Positions 35,009 to 44,469 of a DNA stretch of 64,000 bases are shown here, piece by piece. The first letter of the stretch is position 1; each line of letters begins with the position of its first letter. Below the pieces are notes generated by a model. The model did not search any database, was not told the origin of the DNA, and was given only the letters and a program-made list of their open reading frames with translations. The position numbers and the translations under genes were made by a program. The stretch comes from Candidatus Nanopelagicales bacterium. GTDB taxonomy: Bacteria > Actinomycetota > Actinomycetes > S36-B12 > GCA-2699445. Location: NCBI GenBank assembly GCA_037045355.1, contig JBAOHO010000029.1, positions 62,001-126,000 of the forward strand, in the 5' to 3' direction.

Positions 35009-35520
35009 CCCAACCGTTCCCGTCCGACACCTTCACCGACGTCCTCGCCGCCAATCGCGAGTACGCCGCAACGTTCAGCGGACAGGAACTCACCGGCACC
35101 GCTCGCCGTGGGTTGGCGATCATCACATGCATGGATTCGCGGATCAACCCGCTCGCCATCGTCGGAATGCAGCCCGGCGATGTGAAGATCCTGCGAAACG
35201 CCGGTGCCCGCGTCACCGACGACGTTCTGCGGACACTGGTCCTCGCCACTCACTTGCTGGGTGTCACCCGGGTTCTCGTCATGCCCCACACCAACTGCAA
35301 GATGGCGTCAGCCACCGAGGACCAGATCCATGAGGCGCTACTGGAGGCCTCGGGAATGGACACACGCAGCCTTGACATCGCCGTGGTCGAAGACCAGATC
35401 GCCTCCCTGCGCAAGGACATCACCCGCATCGAGTCCCTGCCCTACCTGCCATCAGACTTGGTGGTGGGCGGCGCGATCTACGACGTGTTCACGGGTGAGT
35501 TGCGCCCGATCGACGCATAA
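35005..35520 (+). CDS. Beta-class carbonic anhydrase
   Basis: 171 aa. Zinc ligands are in IITCMDSRINPL (C and D) and VMPHTNCKMAS (H and C). It ends YDVFTGELRPIDA, as common in this subgroup. Reversible CO2 hydration in the cytoplasm. It overlaps the FNR gene. The window thus has both a beta- and a gamma-type carbonic anhydrase. It converges with the solute-binding lipoprotein over 65 bp. Confidence 0.94.
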   Translation: MTQPFPSDTFTDVLAANREYAATFSGQELTGTARRGLAIITCMDSRINPLAIVGMQPGDVKILRNAGARVTDDVLRTLVLATHLLGVTRVLVMPHTNCKMASATEDQIHEALLEASGMDTRSLDIAVVEDQIASLRKDITRIESLPYLPSDLVVGGAIYDVFTGELRPIDA

Positions 35521-35585
35521 CCCAAAACATCTCCACCCCAGACACGCCCGGAGAGACCCCGCCAGACCAACCGAGTTTGCCCCGA

Positions 35586-37172
35586 CTACGGCAGATCCGT
35601 CGGCAAGGAACCTGTCGCCATTTCTGAGGGGGACAGTGACGGCGGGCCGCTCGGCAAGGTGGCCGACGCGGTGGGAACGCCACTGGGTGACGGGAACCCC
35701 GACAGCCCGGTTGACGGCGCCGAGGGAGAAGGACTCACAGGCCCACTGGGACTACCGCCCGACACCGACGCCGATGGGGACTCTGAGGCCCCGGGCTTCG
35801 TCATGATCGCCTGAAGCATGTCTGGCAGGACCTGCTCCCGCTCAACTGCCGGCCACAGCGCCGCAGGCGGAGTGGTGCGACCCACGGACGCGAGTTTCGC
35901 CTGGATTTCGGCGACCGGATCCCCCTTCAACTCGGACACTGCACTGGCCAGAGCCGGAATGGTCTTGGTGTCGCGGGCCAACTGCCGCTGCACCGAGTCA
36001 TCGAGGAACCGGGCCAGCCACTCCACTGCCAGGCCCTGTCTGATGCTGGCACTCGAGACCGCCAGGTCCGAACCCTCCAGCAGCTGCGGAGCGACAGCCC
36101 CCTCTGACTCCCCCGGAAGCGCGAACACACCGTGGGCCTTGGTGAGGGCATCAACCTCCCACGGCAGCATGAGGGCACTGGCCGCCCGGCCGTCGTCGAG
36201 TGCCTTCACCTGGCTGGCTGAGGTTTCGTCGGAGTCGGCGGGCGCCCGCGAGAACTTGCGCACGAGGGTCTGCCATTTGAGCAGACCGGCTTGGGATTCG
36301 CTGGAATCGACTGCGCCCACCCACGAGTCTCCGTCGGGGACAGCCAACTCACCGCCGTCGGACCAAATCCACGGCAGTGCGCCCTGCCAGTATCGACCCG
36401 GGAACCAGAAGGCCGAGTAGTCCGGCTGAACCCCGCCGGACTGGACCTTGTCCAGCGAAGCTTCCATCTCGCTGATTGTGCGGGGAGGTTCGGCGACCCC
36501 GGCCGCCTTCCACGCTGCCTTGTCGTAGGCGACAACCCGACCTTGCCCGTACAACGGGACGCCCACCAGCTCATCGCCGAGCTCGACGGACTCGCGGAGA
36601 CCCTTGGTCCATTCGGCAAGCCGCAGTTTCGTCCGAACGGAGTCCAGGTCCGCGATCAATCCCTCGGCGCCGAGACTTGCCGGTGTGTCGTTGGCGATTT
36701 CGACGATGTCGGGCGTGGTCTCGGGATCGGGCAGTCGCTCTTGGAGTAGCTGGGAGATCGTGGCCCAGTCCTGTCGCTCGACGTTGACATCGACCTTGGG
36801 GTAGTCCTTGCGGAACAGTTTGTTGACGCGGTCGACGACCGCACCGGGCACTTCCGGCATGAGCCACACCGTCAACGTGTCGCGCGTGTTCTCGGCGGGC
36901 GCGATGATTTTCGAAGTGGACTCGGTTGCAGTCCCCGAAGGGGCGACGGCAGATTCCGGCGAATCGGATCCGGAGGGCTCGGAGGACGCGGCGCCCGCGG
37001 AGTCCGATGGCACGGGTCCGTTCAGGATCGCGGTGATCTGGTCGGCAGCGACCACGGTGGCCTGCGTGACCTGATCCACCGGGCCGATCTCGTCCGTGCC
37101 CTCCTCGCGGCCGCAGCCAGTGACCAGCAGTGCAGCACCGACGACGACGGTGACCACGGAACCGAACCTCAT
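35586..37172 (-). CDS. Extracellular solute-binding lipoprotein, family 1-like, with Ser/Pro-rich tail
   Basis: 528 aa. ATG 37172 with GGAGTG upstream. A lipoprotein signal (VVTVVVGAALLVTGC) is followed by a Ser/Pro/Thr/Ala linker to about residue 100. The ABC sugar-type binding domain follows (TLTVWLMPEVPGAVVDRVNK, PDIVEIANDTPASL, GVPLYGQGRVVAYDK). The last about 70 residues are a Ser/Pro/Gly low-complexity tail (SPSPSAPSTGLSGFPSPSG). No permease or ATPase gene lies nearby, so the ligand and transporter are unknown. The 219-bp region to parE holds no recognisable gene. Confidence 0.87.
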   Translation of the reverse strand: MRFGSVVTVVVGAALLVTGCGREEGTDEIGPVDQVTQATVVAADQITAILNGPVPSDSAGAASSEPSGSDSPESAVAPSGTATESTSKIIAPAENTRDTLTVWLMPEVPGAVVDRVNKLFRKDYPKVDVNVERQDWATISQLLQERLPDPETTPDIVEIANDTPASLGAEGLIADLDSVRTKLRLAEWTKGLRESVELGDELVGVPLYGQGRVVAYDKAAWKAAGVAEPPRTISEMEASLDKVQSGGVQPDYSAFWFPGRYWQGALPWIWSDGGELAVPDGDSWVGAVDSSESQAGLLKWQTLVRKFSRAPADSDETSASQVKALDDGRAASALMLPWEVDALTKAHGVFALPGESEGAVAPQLLEGSDLAVSSASIRQGLAVEWLARFLDDSVQRQLARDTKTIPALASAVSELKGDPVAEIQAKLASVGRTTPPAALWPAVEREQVLPDMLQAIMTKPGASESPSASVSGGSPSGPVSPSPSAPSTGLSGFPSPSGVPTASATLPSGPPSLSPSEMATGSLPTDLP

Positions 37173-37391
37173 CGACACTCCTCTAACTCCTTCTCGCCTT
37201 GCTCCCGCTCGCGGCTCATGCTCCCCCAGGGGGACATCCGACTCCCGCTCGGGCGGATACCTGTTCGCCAAGCACCGAGCCCTTGCCGGCGGCACCCGAT
37301 TCCGGCCGCGAGCGCAGCCATCCTGCCACTGCGCCGTGACTGAGCCGCCCAGGCGTGGCCGTATCGCAACCGGGTTAAGCGTGGAGCCGGG

Positions 37392-39506
37392 TCATGCGTC
37401 GATGCGTTCCCGATCGAGATCCTGCGACGACGTCACGAGGAACTCCTTGCGCGGCGCTACCTCGTTGCCCATCAGCAGGTGGAACACATGTTCAGCTGCT
37501 GCCGCGTCCTCGACCCCGACTCGACGCAGGGTTCGACTCGATCGCGACATCGTCGTGTCCCGCAATTGGGCGGCATCCATCTCGCCGAGACCCTTGTAGC
37601 GCTGGACGGGGTCCTTGACCCGGATCCCCTTCTTGTCGAGGTCCTTCATGGTCTGACGCATTTCGGCTTCGGAGTACGTGTAGATCACCTCGCCGCCTCG
37701 CTTGCCGGCAGCGACGGTCTCGATGCGGTGCAGCGGAGGAACGGCCGCGTACACCCGACCGGCCTCGATCAACGGGCGCATGTAGCGATAAAAGAGCGTC
37801 AGCAGAAGGCACCTGATGTGGGCGCCGTCGACATCCGCGTCACTCATCATGATGATCTTGCCGTAGCGCACGGACTCTGGGTCGAATGTGCGCCCCGACC
37901 CCGCCCCGATGACCTGGATGATGGCCGCGCATTCGGCGTTCTTGAGCATGTCCGCGACGGAGGCTTTCTGGACGTTGAGGATCTTGCCGCGAATCGGAAG
38001 GAGTGCTTGGTACTCACTGTTGCGAGCGAGTTTGGCGGTGCCGAGGGCACTGTCGCCCTCGACGATGAAGAGTTCGCTGTCAGCAACGTCCCGGCTGCGG
38101 CAGTCCACCAGTTTGGCGGGCAACGTGGAGGATTCCAGCGCGGTTTTGCGTCGTTGCAGATCGCGGGTCTGGCGCGCCTGAATGCGGGTCCGCATCGCGT
38201 TGGCGACCTTCTCGAGGGCGTTCTTCGCCGGGATCTTGTCGCCGCGGGGTGGAGTCGCGAACCAGCGGCCGAGCTCGGTGTTGACGACTCCGGCGACGAT
38301 CTTCGCGGCCGCGGGAGTCCCCAGGACCTCCTTGGTCTGTCCTTCGAACTGAGGTTCCGCCAACCGCACCGTGACAACGGCTGTCATGCCCTCCAGCACG
38401 TCATCCTTGACGATGGCATCCTCACTGGCCTTGATGACTTTGGCGGCTCGCAGCCGTTCGTTCAGTGTCTTGACCAGGGCCCGCTCGAAGCCGGCGATGT
38501 GAGTGCCGCCCTTGGGCGTCGCGATGATGTTGACGAACGAGCGCACGACCGTGTCGTAGCCGGAGGTCCAGCGCAAGGCGATGTCGACGGTCAGTTCGCG
38601 ATCGACGTCCTGTGGGTTCATGTGACCCGCGTCATCCAGGACCGGGACGGTCTCGGTGAAGGTCTCGGTGCCGGCCAGCCGGACCACTGGCGTCACCGGT
38701 TCCCCCACGGTGAGATGGTCGACGTAGTCGACGATGCCGCCACTGTGGTGGAAGGTCTCGTCGATGACCTGGTCTGGATTCCGCTCGTCAAGCAGCCGAA
38801 TCGTGACCCCAGGGACCAGGAAGGTGGTCTGCTGGATTCGGGCCCGCAACTCGTCGATGTCGTAAGCGGCGCCTTTTGTGAAGATTTTGGTGTCAGCCCA
38901 CCAGCGCACCCGGGTTCCGGTCTTCTTGGCGGAGCATCGGCCAGCCACCTGGAGACCTGACTGGCGCGTGAACTCGGAGGTCGGTCCGGGCTCGGCGAAA
39001 ACGCCGGGAACCCCCCTGCGGAAGGACATTGTGTGGATCCTGCCACCGCGGTCGACCTCGACGTCGAGGCGCTCGGACAAGGCGTTGACGACGGAGGCGC
39101 CCACGCCATGCAGGCCACCTGACGCCGTATAAGAGCCACCCCCGAACTTGCCCCCGGCGTGGAGTTTCGTGAACACAACCTCGACCCCGGTGAGGCGGGT
39201 CTTGGGCTCCTTGTCGACCGGGACCCCGCGGCCATCGTCACGGATCTCGACCGAGCCATCGGGGAACAGATGGACCTCGATGTGCTGACACCAGCCTCCG
39301 AGCGCCTCGTCGACCGCGTTGTCGAGGATTTCCCACAGGCAGTGCATCAGACCGCGACCGTCGGTGGACCCGATGTACATACCCGGCCGCTTGCGTACCG
39401 CGTCGAGCCCTTCGAGGACCCGCAACTGCTTCGCCGAGTACACCCCGGGATCCTTGTCGGCGCGGCGGCGCGGGGTCCGCGCGGTCGGAGTGGGATCAGC
39501 GGTCAC
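37392..39506 (-). CDS. parE: DNA topoisomerase IV subunit B
   Basis: 704-aa type IIA topoisomerase ATPase subunit. GHKL motifs EILDNAVDEA, DDGRGVPVD and GGLHGVGASVVNAL; Toprim motifs FIVEGDSALGTAK and MMSDADVDGAHI; C-terminal QRYKGLGEMDAAQL. Start GTG 39506 (VTADPTPTARTPRRRADKDPG, basic extension). Isolated from a gyrA, and pairs with the subunit A gene at 20.9 kb, so parE is preferred to gyrB. Confidence 0.92.
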   Translation of the reverse strand: MTADPTPTARTPRRRADKDPGVYSAKQLRVLEGLDAVRKRPGMYIGSTDGRGLMHCLWEILDNAVDEALGGWCQHIEVHLFPDGSVEIRDDGRGVPVDKEPKTRLTGVEVVFTKLHAGGKFGGGSYTASGGLHGVGASVVNALSERLDVEVDRGGRIHTMSFRRGVPGVFAEPGPTSEFTRQSGLQVAGRCSAKKTGTRVRWWADTKIFTKGAAYDIDELRARIQQTTFLVPGVTIRLLDERNPDQVIDETFHHSGGIVDYVDHLTVGEPVTPVVRLAGTETFTETVPVLDDAGHMNPQDVDRELTVDIALRWTSGYDTVVRSFVNIIATPKGGTHIAGFERALVKTLNERLRAAKVIKASEDAIVKDDVLEGMTAVVTVRLAEPQFEGQTKEVLGTPAAAKIVAGVVNTELGRWFATPPRGDKIPAKNALEKVANAMRTRIQARQTRDLQRRKTALESSTLPAKLVDCRSRDVADSELFIVEGDSALGTAKLARNSEYQALLPIRGKILNVQKASVADMLKNAECAAIIQVIGAGSGRTFDPESVRYGKIIMMSDADVDGAHIRCLLLTLFYRYMRPLIEAGRVYAAVPPLHRIETVAAGKRGGEVIYTYSEAEMRQTMKDLDKKGIRVKDPVQRYKGLGEMDAAQLRDTTMSRSSRTLRRVGVEDAAAAEHVFHLLMGNEVAPRKEFLVTSSQDLDRERIDA

Positions 39507-39623
39507 GCGGTCAAGACTACGACGGCCATCGGTGGGTCACGGCTAAGCCCTGCGCGAACCGCCGCGTCGGCAGTTCGTGCCTGTCGGCGGTCGGTGTCAC
39601 TATGAATCATGGAGGTGGAACTC

Positions 39624-39830
39624 ATGCCCACGACTGTGACCCCCGTCCTGGCCGCAGACGATCGCTGCGACCGTTGCGGCGCCCAGGCGTATGTACTGGT
39701 CCGGCTCCACTCCGGACTCGACCTTCAGTTCTGCGTCCATCACTACACCGCTCATTCGCAGGCTTTGCAGCCATTGGTCCTCGAGGTCGTGGATGAGTCC
39801 AGTCGATTGTTCGAGGCCACCGCCCGGTGA
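39624..39830 (+). CDS. DUF7455 family small zinc-binding-like protein
   Basis: 68 aa from ATG 39624, with GGAGGTGG upstream. ADDRCDRCGAQAYVLVRL supplies a C-x-x-C pair and LQFCVHHYTAHSQAL a C-x-H-H cluster, likely one zinc site. A conserved actinobacterial protein next to parE; function unknown. An earlier in-frame ATG at 39609 is possible but the RBS favours 39624. It overlaps the DUF456 gene by 4 bp. Confidence 0.83.
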   Translation: MPTTVTPVLAADDRCDRCGAQAYVLVRLHSGLDLQFCVHHYTAHSQALQPLVLEVVDESSRLFEATAR

Positions 39831-40318
39831 TCGACATCCTGGCGACCCTCGTCGCCGGGGCTGTCATCGTTCTGGGGATCGTCGGCACCGTCGTCCCCCT
39901 CCTCCCCGGCTCACTTCTGGTCATGGCGGGGGTCGTCCTCTACGCGATTCTCATCAACGAACCCATTGCCTGGGCCGGTGCCGGCGTCGCTGTGGTCGTT
40001 CTGGTCCTGGGGATGGTGGGCAAGTGGCTCATCCCCGCCAAGAAGGTGTCCGGCCAGGTGGACAACTTCCCCATCATCGTCGGCGGCATCTGCGCCGTCA
40101 TCGGCTTCTTCGTGATCCCGGTGGTCGGGATCCTCGTCGGTTTCATCGTGGGCGTGTTGGGCACCGAACTCGTGCGCACCCGCTCGTGGCACAGGGCGTG
40201 GCCCGCCACGAAGACCGCGATCCACGCCGCGGGCCTGTCCATGCTGATCGAGCTCACCTCGGTGGTGCTCGCAGGTTGTGTGTGGCTGGCGACCATACTG
40301 GCTCTCGTGGTCTTCTGA
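39827..40318 (+). CDS. DUF456 family membrane protein
   Basis: 163 aa, about five transmembrane helices. Typical DUF456 features: GTVVPLLPGSLLVMAGVVLY early and GGICAVIGFFVIPVVGILVG in the middle, glycine-rich hairpin helices. GTG start overlaps the previous stop. Function unknown. Confidence 0.88.
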   Translation: MIDILATLVAGAVIVLGIVGTVVPLLPGSLLVMAGVVLYAILINEPIAWAGAGVAVVVLVLGMVGKWLIPAKKVSGQVDNFPIIVGGICAVIGFFVIPVVGILVGFIVGVLGTELVRTRSWHRAWPATKTAIHAAGLSMLIELTSVVLAGCVWLATILALVVF

Positions 40319-40348
40319 GATTCGACCACGACGGCGGAGGGCGCAAGA

Positions 40349-41848
40349 ATGAAGTTCACGGAGTACCGGGCGATGGACGCCACGGACATGATCCAGGGGA
40401 TTCGGGACAAGCAGTTCACAGCTGACGAACTCCTCGACGCGGCCGTGGACCGGCTGGGACAGGTCAACTCACGGATCAACGCCGTTGTCCTCGACCTGAC
40501 CCGACGGGCCGCGACCCAGATCTCCGAAGGTCTGCCGGAGGGCGAGTTGTCGGGTGTGCCCCTGGTCGTGAAGGACATGGACGGGACCCTCGCGGATGCC
40601 GTGTGCACCTTCGGGTCCCGGTCGCTGCGCGACTGGATCGCCCCCAACGACTCGACCCTGTTCGCGCGCTACCGTCGCAACGGCGTGGTGTTCGTCGGCA
40701 AGACCAACTGCCCCGAGTTCGGCATCATGGGCATCACCGAGCCCGAGGTCCATGGACCGACGCGTAACCCCTGGAACACCAACCACACGCCGGGTGGATC
40801 CAGCGGCGGTTCCGCCGCTGCCGTGGCGGCGGGAATCGTCCCAGTCGGCCACGCCGGTGACGGTGGCGGCTCCATCCGAATCCCCAGCGCCTACTGCGGG
40901 CTTTTCGGCCTGAAACCGAGCCGCGGTCGGATGCCGATGGGTCCGGACGTGAGCGAGGGCTGGAACGGGCTCGCGCTGCCGCACGTGATCACGCGCAGCG
41001 TGCGCGACAGCGCATTGTTCCTGCAGCAAACCCACGGACCGGACCTCGGCGCCCCGTACGGGGAACCCACTGGCAGCACTCGTTTCGTCGCCGCTGCAGG
41101 TCGGCATCCCCGCAAGCTGCGGGTGGGCGTTACTCGCCGCGCCTTCCTCGCCGACGACCAGCATCGCGAGATCGTGGCGGCTGTCGACAACACCGCCGGG
41201 CTCCTGGCAGAGCTCGGTCACGACGTCGTCGAACTCGATCTGACCTTCGACGCAGAGCAGGTCGCCGAGGCCTATCTGACGATCAATGCCGCGAACATCG
41301 CCCGAGACATCGCCGAGACGCGGACCAAGACGGGACGCGATCCCAAGCCTCAGAACTTCGAACGGGCGACATGGTTCCTCGGGCAGGTCGGCAACGCCTT
41401 GTCTGCCCACGAGCTGGAGGACGCCCTCGCCGTGGTCGGCAGCCTCACCCGGTCGATCGCCCGACAGACCGAGGCCATCGATGTTCACGTCAGCGCCACG
41501 ACCGCACAACCTCCCGCGGCCGTTGGTGAGTTGGGGCTGGGACTGGCCGAACGTTTGGGACTTTCCACGATCCGCAGGGTCTCGGCCGTCGCCGGTCCCA
41601 CGATGAATCCGGTGTTCCGTCAGGCGATTCGCCAGTTGGCGTCGGACTCGCTGGCCCGCACCCCGAACACCCAGATCTTCAACATGACCGGCCAGCCGGC
41701 CATGAGTGTTCCGTTGGCCTGGACCACGACCGGACTCCCCATCGGCATCCAGTTCGCCGCCGCGCCCGGCCAAGAGGCACTGCTGTTGTCGCTGGGGGCG
41801 CAACTCGAGGAAGCGCGGCCGTGGTTCGACCGCACCCCGCCCCTGTGA
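40349..41848 (+). CDS. Amidase signature family hydrolase
   Basis: 499-aa amidase. Catalytic Lys in GVPLVVKDMDG, Ser in GGSSGGSAAAVAAG and the nucleophile Ser in HAGDGGGSIRIPSA form the Ser-cisSer-Lys triad. Hydrolyses an amide bond; the substrate is unknown, and there is no gatBC partner so it is not GatA. ATG 40349 with GGAGGGC upstream. 128 bp follow before the PAS-GGDEF-EAL gene. Confidence 0.92.
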   Translation: MKFTEYRAMDATDMIQGIRDKQFTADELLDAAVDRLGQVNSRINAVVLDLTRRAATQISEGLPEGELSGVPLVVKDMDGTLADAVCTFGSRSLRDWIAPNDSTLFARYRRNGVVFVGKTNCPEFGIMGITEPEVHGPTRNPWNTNHTPGGSSGGSAAAVAAGIVPVGHAGDGGGSIRIPSAYCGLFGLKPSRGRMPMGPDVSEGWNGLALPHVITRSVRDSALFLQQTHGPDLGAPYGEPTGSTRFVAAAGRHPRKLRVGVTRRAFLADDQHREIVAAVDNTAGLLAELGHDVVELDLTFDAEQVAEAYLTINAANIARDIAETRTKTGRDPKPQNFERATWFLGQVGNALSAHELEDALAVVGSLTRSIARQTEAIDVHVSATTAQPPAAVGELGLGLAERLGLSTIRRVSAVAGPTMNPVFRQAIRQLASDSLARTPNTQIFNMTGQPAMSVPLAWTTTGLPIGIQFAAAPGQEALLLSLGAQLEEARPWFDRTPPL

Positions 41849-41976
41849 CCGTGGTGGTTGACGGAGCGGATCCACTGCCACAGCTACAACCATGGCGACG
41901 TCTATGCGATCGCAACGCCATGAAGGCCGCTTAACCGACGCCGCCAGTCGGGCCATCAGGTCGGGGAGCGAGTAGC

Positions 41977-44442
41977 GTGAAAGATGTTGGGGGCCCACCT
42001 GCGTCCCTGGACCGGAGCACCGATATGGCGGATCAAGCCGACTCCGGCCAGGTTGATCCCCTGTGGCGGGCCGCCATCGACGTAGCTCCGGACCTCATGT
42101 GTATCCGTGACGCGGACGGGCGATTCGTCGCCGTGAATCGCGCTTTCGCGCAACTGGTCCAACTCCCCGCCACCGACATTGTGGGGCGCACTGTACGTGA
42201 GTTGTGGCCACGCCCGACCGCCGACCGCATGGATCGCCACGATGCGGAGGTGCGGGAACGGCGAGCCGGCGTCACCTACGTCAATATCTTCGGGTCGGAC
42301 GAAGACGCGGTGGAACTGCTGGTGACAACCGAGCTGTTGCGGTCGGGCGCACACGATGGACTGTTGTTCTCCGTTGCCCGCAATCTCACGGCGCTGCAAG
42401 ACCTCGATGTCGCCATCCATGACCGGGAGTTCGTCTTTCGAGACCTCTTCGACAAGGTCGGCGACGGGATCTTCATCACCGACCTGGAGACCATGCGCTT
42501 CCGCGCCTTCAACACTGCGGCACACGAATCGCTCGGGTATACACGAGCCGAGATGGCGGCGATGAGTGTCGGCGACCTGCAAGCAGACGGGGGGCACCAC
42601 TGGCCCGCGGAAACCCGAGAACATCTGCTCGCCCACGGTCGGGCCCGCTTCTCGAGCCGACATCGCCGCAAGGATGGTGGTATCCGCGAGGTGGAAGTCG
42701 ACCTCACCCTGTCCGAGATCGGTGGTCGGCCCGTGCTCATCGCCGTGGTCCATGACATCACCGAACTTCAGTTCCAGTCACAATTGCTCGCGGAGGCCGA
42801 ACAGCTGGCCCAACTGGGCAGTTGGAATCTCGATCTGACAACCGATGAGTTGCATTGGTCGGCCGAGACACATCGGATCTTCGAGACGGATCCTGGGAGT
42901 TTCACTCCGGACTACGACGCGTTCCTCGAGTTCGTCCACCCGGATGACCGTCACCTTCTCACTGAGGCATACCGTCGATCTGTCGAGACCCACTCCCCGT
43001 ACTCCATCGAACATCGGGTGCTCTTCCGCGATGGGAGGGTCAAGTTCATCCACGAGCGCGGAAGGACTGAATACGGCAGCGACGGGCTTCCACTCCGCTC
43101 GATCGGTACCGCGCAGGACGTGACGGAGCTTCGTCAAGCGCGCGACTCCTTGGAGAAGCTGGCATTTGAGGACCATCTCACCGGGCTACCCAACCGCACA
43201 GCGGCCCGAAACGAACTGGAACGGATGTTGCAGAGAGGGGCCCCGGTCGCAGTGCTCCAGTTGGACCTCGTGGAGTTTCAGCAGATCAACGGCACCTACG
43301 GCCATGAGTTCGGTGACGAAGTGCTGCGCCGCGTGGGCCGGACGCTGGCCCGCCTGTTGCCCGCCAAGGATCACCTCTCGCGTATTGGCGGGGACGAGTT
43401 CTTGATCCTCAGCCCGGGGATCTCGTCCGAAGAAGCCCTCGAACTTGCCAATCGTGTGCGGGCAGCCGTTCAGCTCGTCACTTCGGGCCCTCTTGACGTT
43501 CCGATCCGATTGGACACTCGCGTGGGATTGGCAGTGGGATCGGACCCGGATGCGGGCACCCTGCTGCAGCACGCGGATATCGCCCTGCACCTTGCGCGGG
43601 GAGCCGAAGCCTGTCAGCTCTATCGCGAGGACATGTCCGAGGTGATGCGCCAGCACATGGTCGTGTTGTCACGTTTCGATCAGGCTCTCGAGCGCGACCA
43701 ACTCTTTCTGGAGTACCAGGCCCAAGTGGACTCCGACGGTGCGTTGACCGGCGCCGAGGCCTTGGTCCGGTGGCGAACGGAGAACAACGAGGTTCTTCCC
43801 CCAGGCGCGTTCATCCCGATCATCGAGGGGACACCCCTCGTCGAAAGACTGGGGGTGTGGGTCCTCGACCGCGCGGCAAGACAGATGGCTGATTGGCGCA
43901 GCCAGGGGCTGCCTTTCCCCTCGGTGTCCGTGAACCTGTCACCACGGCACTTCCTCACAGAGCCGGGAATCTCGCCCGTGCTACTGGCGACTTTGGAACG
44001 CTACGGGCTTCCCCGAGATGCCCTCGAGGTCGAGATCACCGAGTCGGTCGTGATGCCGTTGACGGGACAGATTCCCGCCGACGTCGAACGTCTCGCTGCG
44101 TCGGGGGTTCCGATCGCCATCGACGACTTCGGCACCGGTTATTCGTCACTGTCCATGCTTTACCGGATTCCGTTGCACCGTTTGAAGATCGACCGGTCAC
44201 TGATCCGGGGGGTACCCAGCAATACGGGAGCAGCGTCGATTGTGTCAGCGACGATCGCACTGGCGGAGGCGCTCAATCTCGAGTGTCTCGCCGAGGGGGT
44301 CGAAACCGCCGAGGAGTTGGCTTGGCTACGCTCGGCGGGCTTCAACCGCTACCAAGGCTTCCTTTTCGCCCGCCCACAGCCGCCGGAAGTGTTCGCCCAG
44401 CGCTGGCTGGCTGCACCTGACGCCGCAATCGGCGGAACCTGA
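41977..44442 (+). CDS. Multi-PAS GGDEF-EAL cyclic-di-GMP enzyme
   Basis: 821 aa. Three PAS domains (about 25–145, 150–265 and 270–390; PAC-like ends RNLTALQDLD, VVHDITELQF, GTAQDVTELRQ) precede GGDEF (IGGDEF at 471–475, intact) and EAL (E594 in AEALVRW, with VEITESVV, AIDDFGTGYSSL and LAEGVET intact). No signal peptide or transmembrane helix is seen, so it is cytosolic. The usual RxxD inhibitory site before GGDEF reads PAKD, so product inhibition is probably lost. Both activities look possible. GTG start at 41977 with GGGGAG upstream; MADQAD at 42025 is an alternative. Confidence 0.93.
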   Translation: MKDVGGPPASLDRSTDMADQADSGQVDPLWRAAIDVAPDLMCIRDADGRFVAVNRAFAQLVQLPATDIVGRTVRELWPRPTADRMDRHDAEVRERRAGVTYVNIFGSDEDAVELLVTTELLRSGAHDGLLFSVARNLTALQDLDVAIHDREFVFRDLFDKVGDGIFITDLETMRFRAFNTAAHESLGYTRAEMAAMSVGDLQADGGHHWPAETREHLLAHGRARFSSRHRRKDGGIREVEVDLTLSEIGGRPVLIAVVHDITELQFQSQLLAEAEQLAQLGSWNLDLTTDELHWSAETHRIFETDPGSFTPDYDAFLEFVHPDDRHLLTEAYRRSVETHSPYSIEHRVLFRDGRVKFIHERGRTEYGSDGLPLRSIGTAQDVTELRQARDSLEKLAFEDHLTGLPNRTAARNELERMLQRGAPVAVLQLDLVEFQQINGTYGHEFGDEVLRRVGRTLARLLPAKDHLSRIGGDEFLILSPGISSEEALELANRVRAAVQLVTSGPLDVPIRLDTRVGLAVGSDPDAGTLLQHADIALHLARGAEACQLYREDMSEVMRQHMVVLSRFDQALERDQLFLEYQAQVDSDGALTGAEALVRWRTENNEVLPPGAFIPIIEGTPLVERLGVWVLDRAARQMADWRSQGLPFPSVSVNLSPRHFLTEPGISPVLLATLERYGLPRDALEVEITESVVMPLTGQIPADVERLAASGVPIAIDDFGTGYSSLSMLYRIPLHRLKIDRSLIRGVPSNTGAASIVSATIALAEALNLECLAEGVETAEELAWLRSAGFNRYQGFLFARPQPPEVFAQRWLAAPDAAIGGT

Positions 44443-44469
44443 CCGGTCCCGCCGCCTCTGATCTGACGA

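Noticed and set aside
37173..37391. Possible tRNA or small gene between the lipoprotein and parE
   Set aside because: No cloverleaf, T-loop or convincing reading frame was found.
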